From assembly GCF_004366795.1 (NCBI RefSeq), contig NZ_SORF01000009.1, positions 1 to 64,000 on the forward strand: DNA of 64,000 nucleotides. The letters are read 5' to 3'. This DNA comes from Alicyclobacillus sacchari (GTDB lineage: Bacteria > Bacillota > Bacilli > Alicyclobacillales > Alicyclobacillaceae). Positions 1 to 8,351 of this stretch are shown one piece after another. Each line of letters opens with the position of its first letter. Positions within the stretch are counted from its first letter, which is position 1. The translations under genes and the position numbers were made by a program. The notes below the pieces were generated by a model that saw nothing but the letters and a program-made list of their open reading frames with translations, searched no databases and was not told the DNA's origin.

Positions 1-117
1 CGAGGGCCATGGTTCATGGCGAAGAACCTGAACAACGCCATGGACAAGGCGTACTTTGAGGCACTTGGTCTGAAGAGTCTTCAGGAAAGGTACTTACAGC
101 TTCGTAGTGTTTCATGA
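1..117 (+). CDS. Group II intron reverse transcriptase/maturase, C-terminal fragment
   Basis: The reading frame is open from the first base and ends with TGA just before domain V, the normal layout for an intron-encoded protein in domain IV. The 38 visible residues carry the pattern RGPW, then LNNAM, then LGLKSLQERYLQLR. This resembles the common C-terminus of LtrA-like proteins (a W-R/M turn, a short helix, then a G-L-x-S-L-x-x-x-Y motif). The reverse transcriptase and maturase X domains would lie upstream. In this family the protein helps RNA splicing and copies the intron into DNA. Activity cannot be judged from this piece. Confidence 0.75.
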   Translation, partial: RGPWFMAKNLNNAMDKAYFEALGLKSLQERYLQLRSVS

Positions 118-187
118 ACCGCCGTATGCGGACCCGCATGTACGGTGGTGTGAGAGGTCGGGGGCTAGGCGCCCCCTCCTACTCGAT
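117..187 (+). ncRNA. Group II intron domains V and VI
   Basis: Domain V: ACCGCCGTA pairs with TACGGTGGT around a GCGG/CGC upper stem, giving the usual 34-36 nt catalytic hairpin. Domain VI: GGGGGC pairs with GCCCCC around a five-base loop, followed by TCCTAC, where the unpaired A would be the branch-point nucleotide. Both helices look intact, so the 3' half of the ribozyme is not visibly decayed. Confidence 0.75.
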
Positions 188-312
188 TGCCATGCGCAAA
201 CCGCCGGGGTGCATATAGCTGAGATCGCTATCGGCCGGGGTGACGCAACACACGACGGAATATACGTTTACAGATCACACAATGGTTATAGTTGAGTTTT
301 GTTGAAATGGTA
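188..312. other. Sequence right of the intron, no gene recognised
   Basis: A frame continues through the domain VI junction to a stop at 295 but shows no family resemblance and no start of its own. It may be the 3' exon of whatever the intron entered, or simply non-coding sequence. Confidence 0.3.
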
Positions 313-341
313 TTGAAAACGCATGCATTCACTGCTATGAT
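313..341 (+). promoter_or_regulatory. SigA-type promoter of the peptide-binding protein gene, with overlapping cre-like site
   Basis: TTGAAA (313-318) and TATGAT (336-341) are separated by exactly 17 bases. Bases 313-327 also fit the loose CcpA-site consensus WTGNAANCGNWNNCW, which would place a repressor over the -35 element. The promoter is well supported by sequence; the cre reading is an inference. Confidence 0.6.
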
Positions 342-443
342 TCATATAAATCGATTTGGTTAGTTTGTGAAGTGAATCAAAAGCCAGATGAACTAGAGCT
401 AGTTGAGCCGGTTTGATCGTAATCACAAAAAAGGGGGATCACC

Positions 444-2141
444 ATGAAAAGGAAACACATGGCTGGTATAGCCGCCGCGGCTGTCGTGGTAGCTGCGGGT
501 GCGTATGCCGGTGTCGCAAGTGGAGGAACGTCAAAGCCTGTTGTTTCTACGAAGCAAGTAAGCGCTTCCGCATCGACAAATCCATCGGCTTCAACGCTGA
601 CGGTGGTTACAAGTCCAAAGGGTAGTTTTGCTGATAGTTTTAATCCGTTTGACCCGAGCACAAATGACGGGACGTTCGGTAATATTTACGAGACGTTGTT
701 TTACTTTGACAGTGTGACAGGAAAGACATTCAATCTACTGGGCAAAAGTTATACCTTTAGCAATGGGAATAAGACGCTTACAGTGAATTTGCAAACGAAT
801 GCCAAGTGGTCTGATGGGGTAAAGTTCACCGCTCAGGATGTTGTGTTCACGTTTAATGAGCTTAAGAAGTACCCTGCCGCAGATACCAACAGCGTGTGGT
901 CCCAGTTGGAGAGCGTGAAGGCGGTTGGAAGTTCGAAGGTTGTGTTCACGTTCAAAACGGTTGACATTCCGTTTGCGGAGCAATATGTTCTGGGGTCAAC
1001 CTATATCGTTCCGGAACATGAATGGAAGTCGCTGGGGGATCCTACACAGGTGAAGTTGCCGTGGCAAAAGGCAATCGGGACAGGTCCGTTCAAACTGGTT
1101 TCGTTCTCTCCGCAAATGTACACCTTTGAAGCGAACAAGTTGTATTACGGTGGCGTACCGAAGGTACAGTATGTGAAGTATCCTGCATATACGAGTAACC
1201 AAGCTGCAGATTTGGCATTGGCCAGCGGTCAAATTGACTGGTCAGGTATTGATATACCTGATATTGAAAAGACATATGTATCTGCAGATCCGAAACACAA
1301 TCACTACTACTTTGCGGCTGGCAGCGTCGTTGAGATGTATCCAAACTTCAACAATCCTTTGTTGAGTCAATTACCTGTTCGGGAGGCCATGAATTTCGCG
1401 ATTGATCGGAATGTGATTCAATCGAAGGGTGAAACCGGGTACTCGCAATTACCTGTGCCAACCAGTCTTATTCCTTCGCAAATGTCTTGGTCAGATCCAA
1501 ATCTTCAAGATAGCAAGTCGTTCAGTGTGAATGACGCAAAAGCTATTCAAATTCTGGAGAAGGCTGGCTTTCGTCGCGATCGTCACGGTATCTTCGCAAA
1601 GAACGGGAAGGAACTCTCGTTCCAACTGTTGACGGTCACGGGGTGGAGTGATTGGGATGAGGACGCGCTTCTGATCAAGCAACAGTTACAAAAAATCGGT
1701 ATCGACATTAATGTTGTACAACAACAATTTTCGGCGTATTACAACCTCATCAACCCGGGCGCAGGATTGAAGCCACATTATGACCTGGCTTTGTCCTGGA
1801 CGAATGAAGGCCCCACGCCGTATACAATTTATTACGATATGCTCGATTCGAAAGGGAACTTCAACATTGAGCAATATCGGAATCCAGCGGTTGATGCATC
1901 TCTTAACCAGTTTGCGGGGACTACGAATCTAGCCCAGCAAAGGCAAGCTCTGTACAGAGTTGAGTCGATTGTGACCCAGCAACTACCGGTGATTCCAATC
2001 TTCGATGGTGAACTGTGGTATGAGTACAACGATGCAAAATTCACGGGATGGCCGACGAAGAACAACCTGTGGATCAACCCAGCGCCATATACTTTCCAGT
2101 CTGCTGCCATTATTATGGATCACTTAAAACCGGTTCAATAA
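444..2141 (+). CDS. Extracellular oligopeptide/dipeptide-binding protein (SBP family 5), orphan
   Basis: At 565 residues this is the usual length for the DppA/OppA family, which captures peptides (sometimes nickel or other solutes) outside the cell and delivers them to an ABC permease. Residues 1-27 form a signal peptide: MKRKH, then an Ala/Val-rich core. No lipobox cysteine is present; the likely cleavage follows an AGVAS-type site, so the protein may be released rather than lipid-anchored. Family features include the SFNPFDPS start, YETLFYFD, AKWSDGVKFTAQDVVFTF and the AIDRNVI segment. An AGGGGG ribosome site precedes ATG. No permease or ATPase gene lies beside it, and a strong terminator follows, so it is a single-gene unit. 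The substrate is unknown. Confidence 0.88.
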   Translation: MKRKHMAGIAAAAVVVAAGAYAGVASGGTSKPVVSTKQVSASASTNPSASTLTVVTSPKGSFADSFNPFDPSTNDGTFGNIYETLFYFDSVTGKTFNLLGKSYTFSNGNKTLTVNLQTNAKWSDGVKFTAQDVVFTFNELKKYPAADTNSVWSQLESVKAVGSSKVVFTFKTVDIPFAEQYVLGSTYIVPEHEWKSLGDPTQVKLPWQKAIGTGPFKLVSFSPQMYTFEANKLYYGGVPKVQYVKYPAYTSNQAADLALASGQIDWSGIDIPDIEKTYVSADPKHNHYYFAAGSVVEMYPNFNNPLLSQLPVREAMNFAIDRNVIQSKGETGYSQLPVPTSLIPSQMSWSDPNLQDSKSFSVNDAKAIQILEKAGFRRDRHGIFAKNGKELSFQLLTVTGWSDWDEDALLIKQQLQKIGIDINVVQQQFSAYYNLINPGAGLKPHYDLALSWTNEGPTPYTIYYDMLDSKGNFNIEQYRNPAVDASLNQFAGTTNLAQQRQALYRVESIVTQQLPVIPIFDGELWYEYNDAKFTGWPTKNNLWINPAPYTFQSAAIIMDHLKPVQ

Positions 2142-2152
2142 AGTTAGAGGAC

Positions 2153-2194
2153 GGCTGCCTTGTAGACCATGGGATCTACAGGGCAGCCTTTTTT
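2153..2194 (+). terminator. Intrinsic terminator after the peptide-binding protein gene
   Basis: GGCTGCC pairs with GGCAGCC, extended inside by TGTAGA with TCTACA, followed by six T. It lies 11 bases after the stop codon. Confidence 0.9.
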
Positions 2195-2346
2195 ACTGTG
2201 GAGTTCTCCCGGTTGGTAAATGACCCTTGATCCCCCGCTTGTGGCTTAGATTGCAAAAAACACTCCTTGCGCTCACCTTTCCACTTGAGCATTGACCATG
2301 CGTTTCTGCAAAAACTGATACACTATGACAATGGTCGAAGTGATGG

Positions 2347-2374
2347 TTGTGGCGTTGCTTGAGAATTGTATGAT
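2347..2374 (+). promoter_or_regulatory. Possible promoter of the menC-like gene
   Basis: TTGTGG (2347-2352), a 16-base spacer and TATGAT (2369-2374) stand 24 bases before the start codon. The -35 element is weak. The rest of the 2195-2397 gap shows nothing recognisable. Confidence 0.4.
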
Positions 2375-2397
2375 AAGACCTGGAGGATATCACCAAG

Positions 2398-3531
2398 ATG
2401 ATCTCAGCGTGTACCTTGCGTAGATTAGAAATTCCGCTGGTTGAGCCCATACGAACTGCGTACGGCGAGCATCGCTTGAAAACTGCGATCCTCGTCGAAA
2501 TACAAAGCGATAGCGGTGCTAGAGGCGTTGCCGAATGTGTCGCCATGCGCGCACCGACGTACACAGAGGAGACAAGTACGACCGCATGGCATGTAATCCT
2601 TGACGATCTACTGCCGCGGCTCGCAAGGGCCCAACAGGCGATCGCGCTCAAGCCATTGACCATCGCGGATGTTTGGTCGGACATTCGCGGTAACAAGATG
2701 GCAAAAGCCGCAGTCGAAATGGCATTTTGGGATCTTTGGTCGATGGAGAATCACACGCCTTTGACCGCACTTCTTGGCGGCGTGCGCGACAAGGTAGAGG
2801 TTGGGATCAGCCTCGGTATGCAGAGATCTACACTGGAGTTGCTATCACGTGTGGAACGGTCTCTGGATGCTGGCTACCGGCGAATCAAGTTGAAAATTTC
2901 CCCTGAGGCAGATCGAATTCCACTGGAAGCCATTCGCAAGGCTTTCCCTGACGCGGCGCTGATGGCTGATGCAAATAGTTCGTATCGTCTCGACCAAATA
3001 GACCGCTTGGTGCAACTCGATGACTTGGAATTGATGATGATCGAGCAGCCACTCGCGTACGACGATATGGTCGATCACGCTGAACTTCAGACTCGGTTGC
3101 GTACGTCCATTTGCTTGGACGAGAGCATACGCAGCGCCGACGATGTGCGACGGGCCGCCAATATTGGCGCGTGCCGGATTGTCAACATCAAACCAGGTCG
3201 AGTTGGCGGGATCGGTGAAGTCGTCCGTATCCATGCAGTTGCGCAACGTTACAAGATGGCACTTTGGTGTGGAGGAATGTACGAAACAGGGGTTGGACGC
3301 TTGCACAATCTCGCTGTTTGTGCGCTTGCGGGTATGACTTTGCCGACAGATACGGGACCGAGTGAGCGATATTTCGAACGCGACATTCTTCAGCAGCCGA
3401 TCCGCTTTGAACAGCCCGGAATTCTGCCTGTAGTGCCCACGTGTGGGGTCGCAGCATGGGTGGATTGGGAAGTGGTGGACTCGTTGACGACCGATAAACG
3501 AGTCGTGCGGCTTCGCGACCTTATGATTTGA
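2398..3531 (+). CDS. menC: o-Succinylbenzoate synthase / N-acylamino acid racemase family (enolase superfamily)
   Basis: Enolase-superfamily protein of 377 residues, the usual length for the MenC/NSAR subgroup. The N-terminal capping domain (about 1-125) is followed by a barrel carrying the full catalytic set: K164-x-K166 (RIKLKIS), metal ligands D191 (ADANSS), E216 (EQPL) and D241 (DES), and K265 (NIKPGRVGG). The C-terminal WCGGMYETGVGR segment is typical of the OSBS/NSAR branch. MenC dehydrates SHCHC to o-succinylbenzoate in menaquinone synthesis, but many relatives racemise N-succinyl amino acids and some do both. No other men gene is nearby, so the exact role is not settled. A GGAGG site lies 11 bases before ATG. 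Confidence 0.85.
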   Translation: MISACTLRRLEIPLVEPIRTAYGEHRLKTAILVEIQSDSGARGVAECVAMRAPTYTEETSTTAWHVILDDLLPRLARAQQAIALKPLTIADVWSDIRGNKMAKAAVEMAFWDLWSMENHTPLTALLGGVRDKVEVGISLGMQRSTLELLSRVERSLDAGYRRIKLKISPEADRIPLEAIRKAFPDAALMADANSSYRLDQIDRLVQLDDLELMMIEQPLAYDDMVDHAELQTRLRTSICLDESIRSADDVRRAANIGACRIVNIKPGRVGGIGEVVRIHAVAQRYKMALWCGGMYETGVGRLHNLAVCALAGMTLPTDTGPSERYFERDILQQPIRFEQPGILPVVPTCGVAAWVDWEVVDSLTTDKRVVRLRDLMI

Positions 3532-3700
3532 GGAGCAATGTTTGCAGGTTGGTCAAGTTTTAACAACAGGAATTTTGACGGATCGCGTCGAACTGTCTCC
3601 TTTGTGTGCAAAGGGTGATGATCATCTTCTGCCCGACAGGCGGACTTGCCGACGTAAACTTACACCGATTTATCGTGTGACAGAGGAGTCGATTTGCGCA

Positions 3701-4387
3701 GTGATTGAAATGCAGGATGTATGGAAGGAGTACCCGAATGGTACGCAGGCCCTGAATGGCATCTCTGTGCAGATTCAAAAAGGAGAGTTCGTTTACGTCG
3801 TCGGACCGAGCGGTGCCGGGAAGTCGACATTTATCAAATTGATGTACAGAGAAGTTCGTCCAACGCGCGGACACATTTTTGTCAACGGATTCAATATCGA
3901 GCGTCTGAAGGATCACAAAATCCCGTTACTCCGTCGAAGCATCGGTGTCGTCTTTCAGGATTTCAAATTGCTTCCTAAGCTGACGGCGGCAGAGAACGTC
4001 GCATTTGCACTTGAGGTGATCGGCCTGTCTCATAAGCAAATTCGCAAGCGAGTGCGAGAGGTGCTCACTCAGGTCGGCCTGGAAGACAAGATGGACATGC
4101 TACCCTCTCAACTCTCGGGCGGCGAGCAGCAGCGCGTGGCGGTGGCGAGATCGCTCGCAAACAATCCGGCGGTCATCATCGCCGATGAACCGACGGGGAA
4201 CTTGGATCCCGACACGTCATGGGGGATCATGCGGTTGTTCCAACACATCAATGATCGCGGCACGACCATCGTCATGGCTACGCACAACCGAGAAATTGTG
4301 AATTCGATGCGGAGGCGTGTCATCGCCATCGAAAACGGCATGATCGTAAGAGACGAGGAGAAAGGGTATTACGGATATGATGAGTAG
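3701..4387 (+). CDS. ftsE: Cell division ATP-binding protein FtsE
   Basis: ABC-type ATPase that pairs with the membrane protein FtsX; in Bacilli the complex controls a cell-wall hydrolase during elongation and, in B. subtilis, entry into sporulation. Visible motifs: Walker A GPSGAGKST (about 35-43), Q-loop in VVFQDFKLLPKLT, signature LSGGEQ (138-143), Walker B with ADEPTGNLDPDTS, and the switch His in MATHNREIV. The frame is open further upstream, but homology to the family begins at VIEMQDVWKEYPNG. A GTG start there gives 228 residues, as in B. subtilis, with AGGAG 13 bases before it. The 3' end overlaps ftsX by 11 bases. Confidence 0.95.
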   Translation: MIEMQDVWKEYPNGTQALNGISVQIQKGEFVYVVGPSGAGKSTFIKLMYREVRPTRGHIFVNGFNIERLKDHKIPLLRRSIGVVFQDFKLLPKLTAAENVAFALEVIGLSHKQIRKRVREVLTQVGLEDKMDMLPSQLSGGEQQRVAVARSLANNPAVIIADEPTGNLDPDTSWGIMRLFQHINDRGTTIVMATHNREIVNSMRRRVIAIENGMIVRDEEKGYYGYDE

Positions 4388-5267
4388 GCTATTCCGCCAT
4401 CTGCGCGAAGGGATCAAAAACGTCATTCGCAATGGCTGGATGTCGTTCGCATCGATGAGTGCGGTTATCGTGACGCTCGCGGTGCTTGGGTTTTCGCTCA
4501 TTCTCACGTTTAACGTGGCACAGATGTCGACAGACGTAACCTCACAACTGGAGTTCAGCGCCTTTCTCAACGTAAATGCAACGCAACAGACGGGCAGCGC
4601 AATTGCTGCTCAGATCAAGGCTCTGCCTGGCGTGGAATCTGTCCAGGTTATCTCAAAAAACGAGGGCCTAGCACAGATGAAGAAGGAACTCGGCTCCGAG
4701 ATGGGTGACGTTCTCAACGCGTTCAAACAGAATCCGTTGCCAATTCAGTTGGTCGTAAAGCCGGTTGATCCGCATCAAATTGACAGGATTGCCCGGCAGG
4801 TTGGCGAAATCCAGGGAGTTGCGACGGTGCGCGATCCTCATCAGTTGGCTGCGGCGATTTTCCGCACCTTGGCTATCGTCCGAGACGTCGGTGTCGTGTT
4901 TGTCGTCGCGTTGCTCATCACGTCGATGTTCCTGATCTCAAACACCATTCGCATTACGATTTTTTCGCGGCGCCGCGAGATCGAGATCATGAAACTTGTC
5001 GGTGCGACGAACTGGTTTATTCGGTGGCCGTTTATCGTTGAAGGAATGCTGATCGGCTTGATTGGGGCGGTAGTTCCTGTGCTGGTGCTTGTCTATGGCT
5101 ACCGTTCGCTGTATATTCGCGCCAAAGGAGTGTTTAGCGGGCTTTCTTTCCCGTTGGTGCAGGCTGGGGATCTCGGTGTCAAACTTGCCGTGATTTTGTT
5201 GGCCATTGGCCTGTTCATCGGGCTCTGGGGGGGCGTCATGTCTGTTCGCCGCTTCCTCCGTGTTTAA
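4377..5267 (+). CDS. ftsX: Cell division protein FtsX
   Basis: Membrane partner of FtsE, 296 residues, four predicted membrane segments. A short cytoplasmic start (MMSRLFRHLREGIKNVIRNG) leads to TM1 (about 22-44), then an extracellular domain of about 125 residues, then three further membrane segments around the FtsX domain with the SNTIRITIFSRRREIEIMKLVGAT loop motif split by the membrane. The extracellular loop is where FtsX contacts its peptidoglycan hydrolase partner in known systems. It overlaps ftsE by 11 bases, so translation is probably coupled. ATG at 4380 is an alternative start. No ctpB-like protease follows, unlike B. subtilis. Confidence 0.95.
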   Translation: MMSRLFRHLREGIKNVIRNGWMSFASMSAVIVTLAVLGFSLILTFNVAQMSTDVTSQLEFSAFLNVNATQQTGSAIAAQIKALPGVESVQVISKNEGLAQMKKELGSEMGDVLNAFKQNPLPIQLVVKPVDPHQIDRIARQVGEIQGVATVRDPHQLAAAIFRTLAIVRDVGVVFVVALLITSMFLISNTIRITIFSRRREIEIMKLVGATNWFIRWPFIVEGMLIGLIGAVVPVLVLVYGYRSLYIRAKGVFSGLSFPLVQAGDLGVKLAVILLAIGLFIGLWGGVMSVRRFLRV

Positions 5268-5312
5268 GGGAGCCAATGAGTTCGCGCATCAGTCGAGAAG
5301 GGATACGTCCAC

Positions 5313-6605
5313 ATGCATCTGACGGCGAATGGATGGTGGGCCATTGTCGCAATCGCCTTGCTGTCATTCTTGTTGAACCCGTTACACTATGTATCGACAG
5401 GGTTCGTCATTTGGGATCTGGTTCGCAATGTCCGCAGTGAGCGCGAATGGTTCGGCATTCGCGTGACTCGGATCGGCCAGACGCTCATCCTGCGTTACGC
5501 CAGGGCTTGTCTTGTCGGACTGGCCGGATCGATCGCGCTGCTTGTTTGCGGTGTGTCTGTGACGTGGCAGTCGATAGCCTATGTGTGTGCCGTGTCGATT
5601 GTGCTCGGCGTGATCCGATCACGCTTCGCTGCCACACCGTTTGCAGTCGCTGCAGCTGCAATCATCTCGTTTTGCGTTCGCCAGGCACATCTTTCAACTC
5701 TGGTCGGATGGCAATGGTTGCACGTGGTTGCGTCGTTTCCGGTTGGGGCATGGCTGGCGATCGTCGCCGTGAGTTGTTGTGCTGAATGTATCATGACGTT
5801 CTGGGGCGTTCGCGATGCGATATTGCCAATACTGTTGACGTCGCGAAGGGGCAGGCGCATGGGTGCGCTCAAATTACAATTGGGCTATGCCATGCCTGTG
5901 GCCGTCTGGATGCATCCCATTGCGAAGCACGCTGTGACATGGCAGTCAGGTTTCCACCCTTGGCAGATGGCTTTTGGGCAGTCAAGTGAGATTGGGATCC
6001 TGCCTTTGGTGTTCGGTCTGCACGCGCTGTTTACCGGCCTGCGGCCACAGCGCGCCCTTTTGCATGTTCGCTGGTTTGACGTCGCGCGCGCGTTGGTGGC
6101 GGCGGCTGGATTTGCGCTCGCTCGTTTGTACGATCCGCTTGTGACATCTTGGGCCGCTGCATTTCTTATCGTCATGACCGAGCTATTCAGGTTTCTTTGG
6201 CGACGCATTGACGCAGCGATGGAACCTCGGTATACGCCTAGCAGCCGGGGCGTCCGGGTGTTGTATACGATTCGCGGCTCGTTGAGTGACAAGATCGGCA
6301 TTCGACCAGGGGAAATTGTCACGCACGTCAATCAGTCGCCGGTACATACCGAATATGACATTCACTTTGCGATGGAGCAAAACCCGGCGTATGCAAGATT
6401 CCAAGTGTTAGATGCGGATGGGGAAGTTCGGTTGCTCAGCAGTCCGATATTCGAGGGCGAGCGTCACGATCTCGGACTCCTCCTGGTTGTCTCCAGCGAC
6501 GAGCCAGCACTCCGCTTCATCCGCCCATTTGGGTTTCTTGAGACCATATATCTGCGCCGTGCGAAGAAGCCGAATGCTGCGGCGACGCAAACACAGGCGG
6601 AATGA
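5313..6605 (+). CDS. minJ: MinJ-like multi-pass membrane protein with C-terminal PDZ domain
   Basis: Protein of 430 residues. The first 300 or so hold about seven or eight hydrophobic segments; the C-terminal part has a PDZ-like core (SRGVRVLYTIRGSLSDKIGIRPGEIVTHVN in two stretches, then an HFAMEQNPAYARFQVLD strand-helix). This layout and the place beside ftsEX match B. subtilis MinJ, the bridge between DivIVA and MinD that keeps division away from poles and is also needed for swarming. Sequence identity to MinJ cannot be measured here, so the assignment rests on architecture and context. The start follows a GAGAAGGG site. It is followed 35 bases later by motA. Confidence 0.72.
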   Translation: MHLTANGWWAIVAIALLSFLLNPLHYVSTGFVIWDLVRNVRSEREWFGIRVTRIGQTLILRYARACLVGLAGSIALLVCGVSVTWQSIAYVCAVSIVLGVIRSRFAATPFAVAAAAIISFCVRQAHLSTLVGWQWLHVVASFPVGAWLAIVAVSCCAECIMTFWGVRDAILPILLTSRRGRRMGALKLQLGYAMPVAVWMHPIAKHAVTWQSGFHPWQMAFGQSSEIGILPLVFGLHALFTGLRPQRALLHVRWFDVARALVAAAGFALARLYDPLVTSWAAAFLIVMTELFRFLWRRIDAAMEPRYTPSSRGVRVLYTIRGSLSDKIGIRPGEIVTHVNQSPVHTEYDIHFAMEQNPAYARFQVLDADGEVRLLSSPIFEGERHDLGLLLVVSSDEPALRFIRPFGFLETIYLRRAKKPNAAATQTQAE

Positions 6606-6640
6606 CTGTCGGCCGATGGCCGGGGTGAGGAGGCGAGCCT

Positions 6641-7438
6641 ATGGATCTCGCAACGATATTAGGTTTGGTGATTGCCGTCGTTGGCCTGGTTGGCGGCTAT
6701 GTCATGGACAAGGGAGCACTTGGCGCTCTGATTCAGCCACCGGCGATGTTGATTGTGTTTGGTGGCACGATTGGCGCAACCCTTTTGTCAAATAAAATGA
6801 AGTCCTTTACGTCAATCATCCGTTACTTACGTATCGCTTTTATGTCGCCGAAGCGGGATCCCCGCGAGACCATCGAGCAGTTGGTCGATCTTGCGACGAT
6901 GGCTCGCAGGGAAGGGATTCTCGCCCTGGAAGACCACGTTGACTCGTTTGAAGATCCGTTTATTCGCAATGGGATTCGCTTGATCGTCGACGGGATCGAC
7001 CCGGAGTTGGTCAAAGAGATGTTGGAGACCGAAATATCCTACATTGAGCAACGGCACGAGGTAGGCATCAACTTATTTGAGTCTGCTGCAGGGTTTGCGC
7101 CGACGATGGGGATCATTGGTACGGTCATGGGCCTCGTGCACGTGCTTGGCAGCTTGAGTGACGTGAGTAAACTTGGCCCTGAAATTGCCACTGCATTCAT
7201 CGCAACCTTGTACGGTGTGGCGAGTGCCAACGTGTTCTGGATGCCGATAGGAAACAAACTGCGGGTGCGTTCACACGAGGAGATTCTGGAACGCGAGATG
7301 AGCGTGGAGGGTATTCTTTCAATTCAGGCGGGCGAGAACCCGAATGTGTTGCGTCAGAAGTTGATGTCCTTCTTGGCGGCTTCTGAGCGGACCGATAAGA
7401 AAGCGGGTGTCTCCAGTGGCGCGGCGCAAGAGGCCTAA
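6641..7438 (+). CDS. motA: Flagellar motor stator protein MotA (MotA/MotP family)
   Basis: Forms the ion-conducting stator ring with MotB. At 265 residues it has the family length. Four membrane segments: two at the N-terminus (about 4-22 and 30-50), a long cytoplasmic region with the charged LIVDGIDPELVKEMLETEI torque helix, and two near the C-terminus. The functional Pro sits in LGPEIATAFIATLYGVA, and GFAPTMGIIGTVMGLV is the third segment. A GAGGAGG ribosome site precedes ATG. The gene overlaps motB by 32 bases. The DLATILGLV start resembles MotP-type proteins, so the ion cannot be deduced from MotA alone. Confidence 0.93.
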   Translation: MDLATILGLVIAVVGLVGGYVMDKGALGALIQPPAMLIVFGGTIGATLLSNKMKSFTSIIRYLRIAFMSPKRDPRETIEQLVDLATMARREGILALEDHVDSFEDPFIRNGIRLIVDGIDPELVKEMLETEISYIEQRHEVGINLFESAAGFAPTMGIIGTVMGLVHVLGSLSDVSKLGPEIATAFIATLYGVASANVFWMPIGNKLRVRSHEEILEREMSVEGILSIQAGENPNVLRQKLMSFLAASERTDKKAGVSSGAAQEA

Positions 7439-8234
7439 AAAGCATCAAAACCATGAACGCTGGCTGGTTACCTATTCCGATTTGATCACGCTCTTGTTAG
7501 TTTTTTTTATCGTGATGTTTGCGATGTCGACCATCGATAAGACTCGTTTCGCGACACTGGCCCAATCATTGTATCAGGCGTTGCACCCGGGGCAACAGAT
7601 TCCTCTCAATGGGATGGGGACAACGGCGCTACTCAACAGCGGTGATCAAAACAACGGCACGCAGTTTCCGGATAATTTGACAGCTTCCAACGGTTCGTCT
7701 AAGCAGAACGTGCAAAATCAATCGCAGTCGGCGTTAGCAGATCAGCAGCAGTTGGACCAATTGTATAAGGAGATACAGCAATATATCGCCGCACATCATT
7801 TGAGCGGTGAGGTGCAAGTAGAGGATCAGGCTCGCGGCATTCAAATCACGATGCGCGACGTGGCCTTGTTTAATACAGGGCAAGCCGTATTACTTCCTGG
7901 TGCACAGCACATTATCTCGGGATTTGTACCTTTTTTTAAACATATCACCAATAGCATCGTGGTAGAAGGTTATACAGATACGCAACCTATTGATACGCCG
8001 ATTTATCCGTCCAACTGGGAGCTTTCAGCGGCTCGTGCGATGAGTGTTGTGCGGTTTCTGAGTTATCATGGGATCGATCCGACGCGATTGGCGGGCATGG
8101 GTTACGGACAATACCACAATGTGGCGCCCAATAATACCCCTGCCGGGCGCCAGGCGAACCGCCGCGTCAATATCGTCGTTTTGCGTAAAGCATACACGCC
8201 GGGAACGGTACAGACGTTACCTACTGGCAACTAA
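7407..8234 (+). CDS. motB: Flagellar motor stator protein MotB (MotB/MotS family)
   Basis: Stator partner of MotA, 275 residues from GTG (a second GTG nine bases on is possible). A basic start (RRKRPKKHQNHERW) leads to the single membrane segment with the ion-binding Asp in TYSDLITLLLVFFIVMF. A Gln/Asn-rich linker follows (about 70-125), then an OmpA-like peptidoglycan-binding domain: VEGYTDTQPI, NWELSAARAMSVVRFL, GMGYGQY and GRQANRRVNIVV. The SDLITL sequence is like the sodium-type MotS, but the residue 11 positions after the Asp is Val as in proton-type MotB. A weak hairpin (GGAATG/CATTCC, about 8255-8269) follows the stop. Confidence 0.93.
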   Translation: MSPVARRKRPKKHQNHERWLVTYSDLITLLLVFFIVMFAMSTIDKTRFATLAQSLYQALHPGQQIPLNGMGTTALLNSGDQNNGTQFPDNLTASNGSSKQNVQNQSQSALADQQQLDQLYKEIQQYIAAHHLSGEVQVEDQARGIQITMRDVALFNTGQAVLLPGAQHIISGFVPFFKHITNSIVVEGYTDTQPIDTPIYPSNWELSAARAMSVVRFLSYHGIDPTRLAGMGYGQYHNVAPNNTPAGRQANRRVNIVVLRKAYTPGTVQTLPTGN

Positions 8235-8284
8235 ACGCCATAACATCGGGAATGCTACATTCCTAAATTTGCCTCTCGCGTTCA

Positions 8285-8313
8285 TTGAACAGGATTCATC
8301 ACTTCTTTATAAT
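8285..8313 (+). promoter_or_regulatory. Strong SigA-type promoter between motB and uvrB
   Basis: TTGAAC (8285-8290), exactly 17 bases, TATAAT (8308-8313). Transcription would begin near 8320 and run into a terminator-like hairpin about 30 bases later, before uvrB. Confidence 0.7.
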
Positions 8314-8351
8314 GAGACTCAATTGATGTGAGTTGAATCATACCGCTAGCC

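Larger units (their letters stand above)
1..187 (+). mobile_element. 3' end of a group II intron (truncated by the window edge)
   Basis: The window opens inside a group II intron on the + strand. Three parts are visible in the expected order: the C-terminus of an intron-encoded reverse transcriptase/maturase, a domain V hairpin, and a domain VI hairpin that ends in the usual CCTACTC-AT type 3' boundary. The 3' splice site is placed at about 187 from this ending and is approximate. The 5' part of the intron and the left exon lie outside the window, so insertion site and class cannot be judged. Confidence 0.8.

Noticed and set aside
107-295. 62-codon frame running through the intron domains V and VI
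   Set aside because: Its first half is the intron RNA structure; only the part after 187 could be an exon, and it has no recognisable homology.
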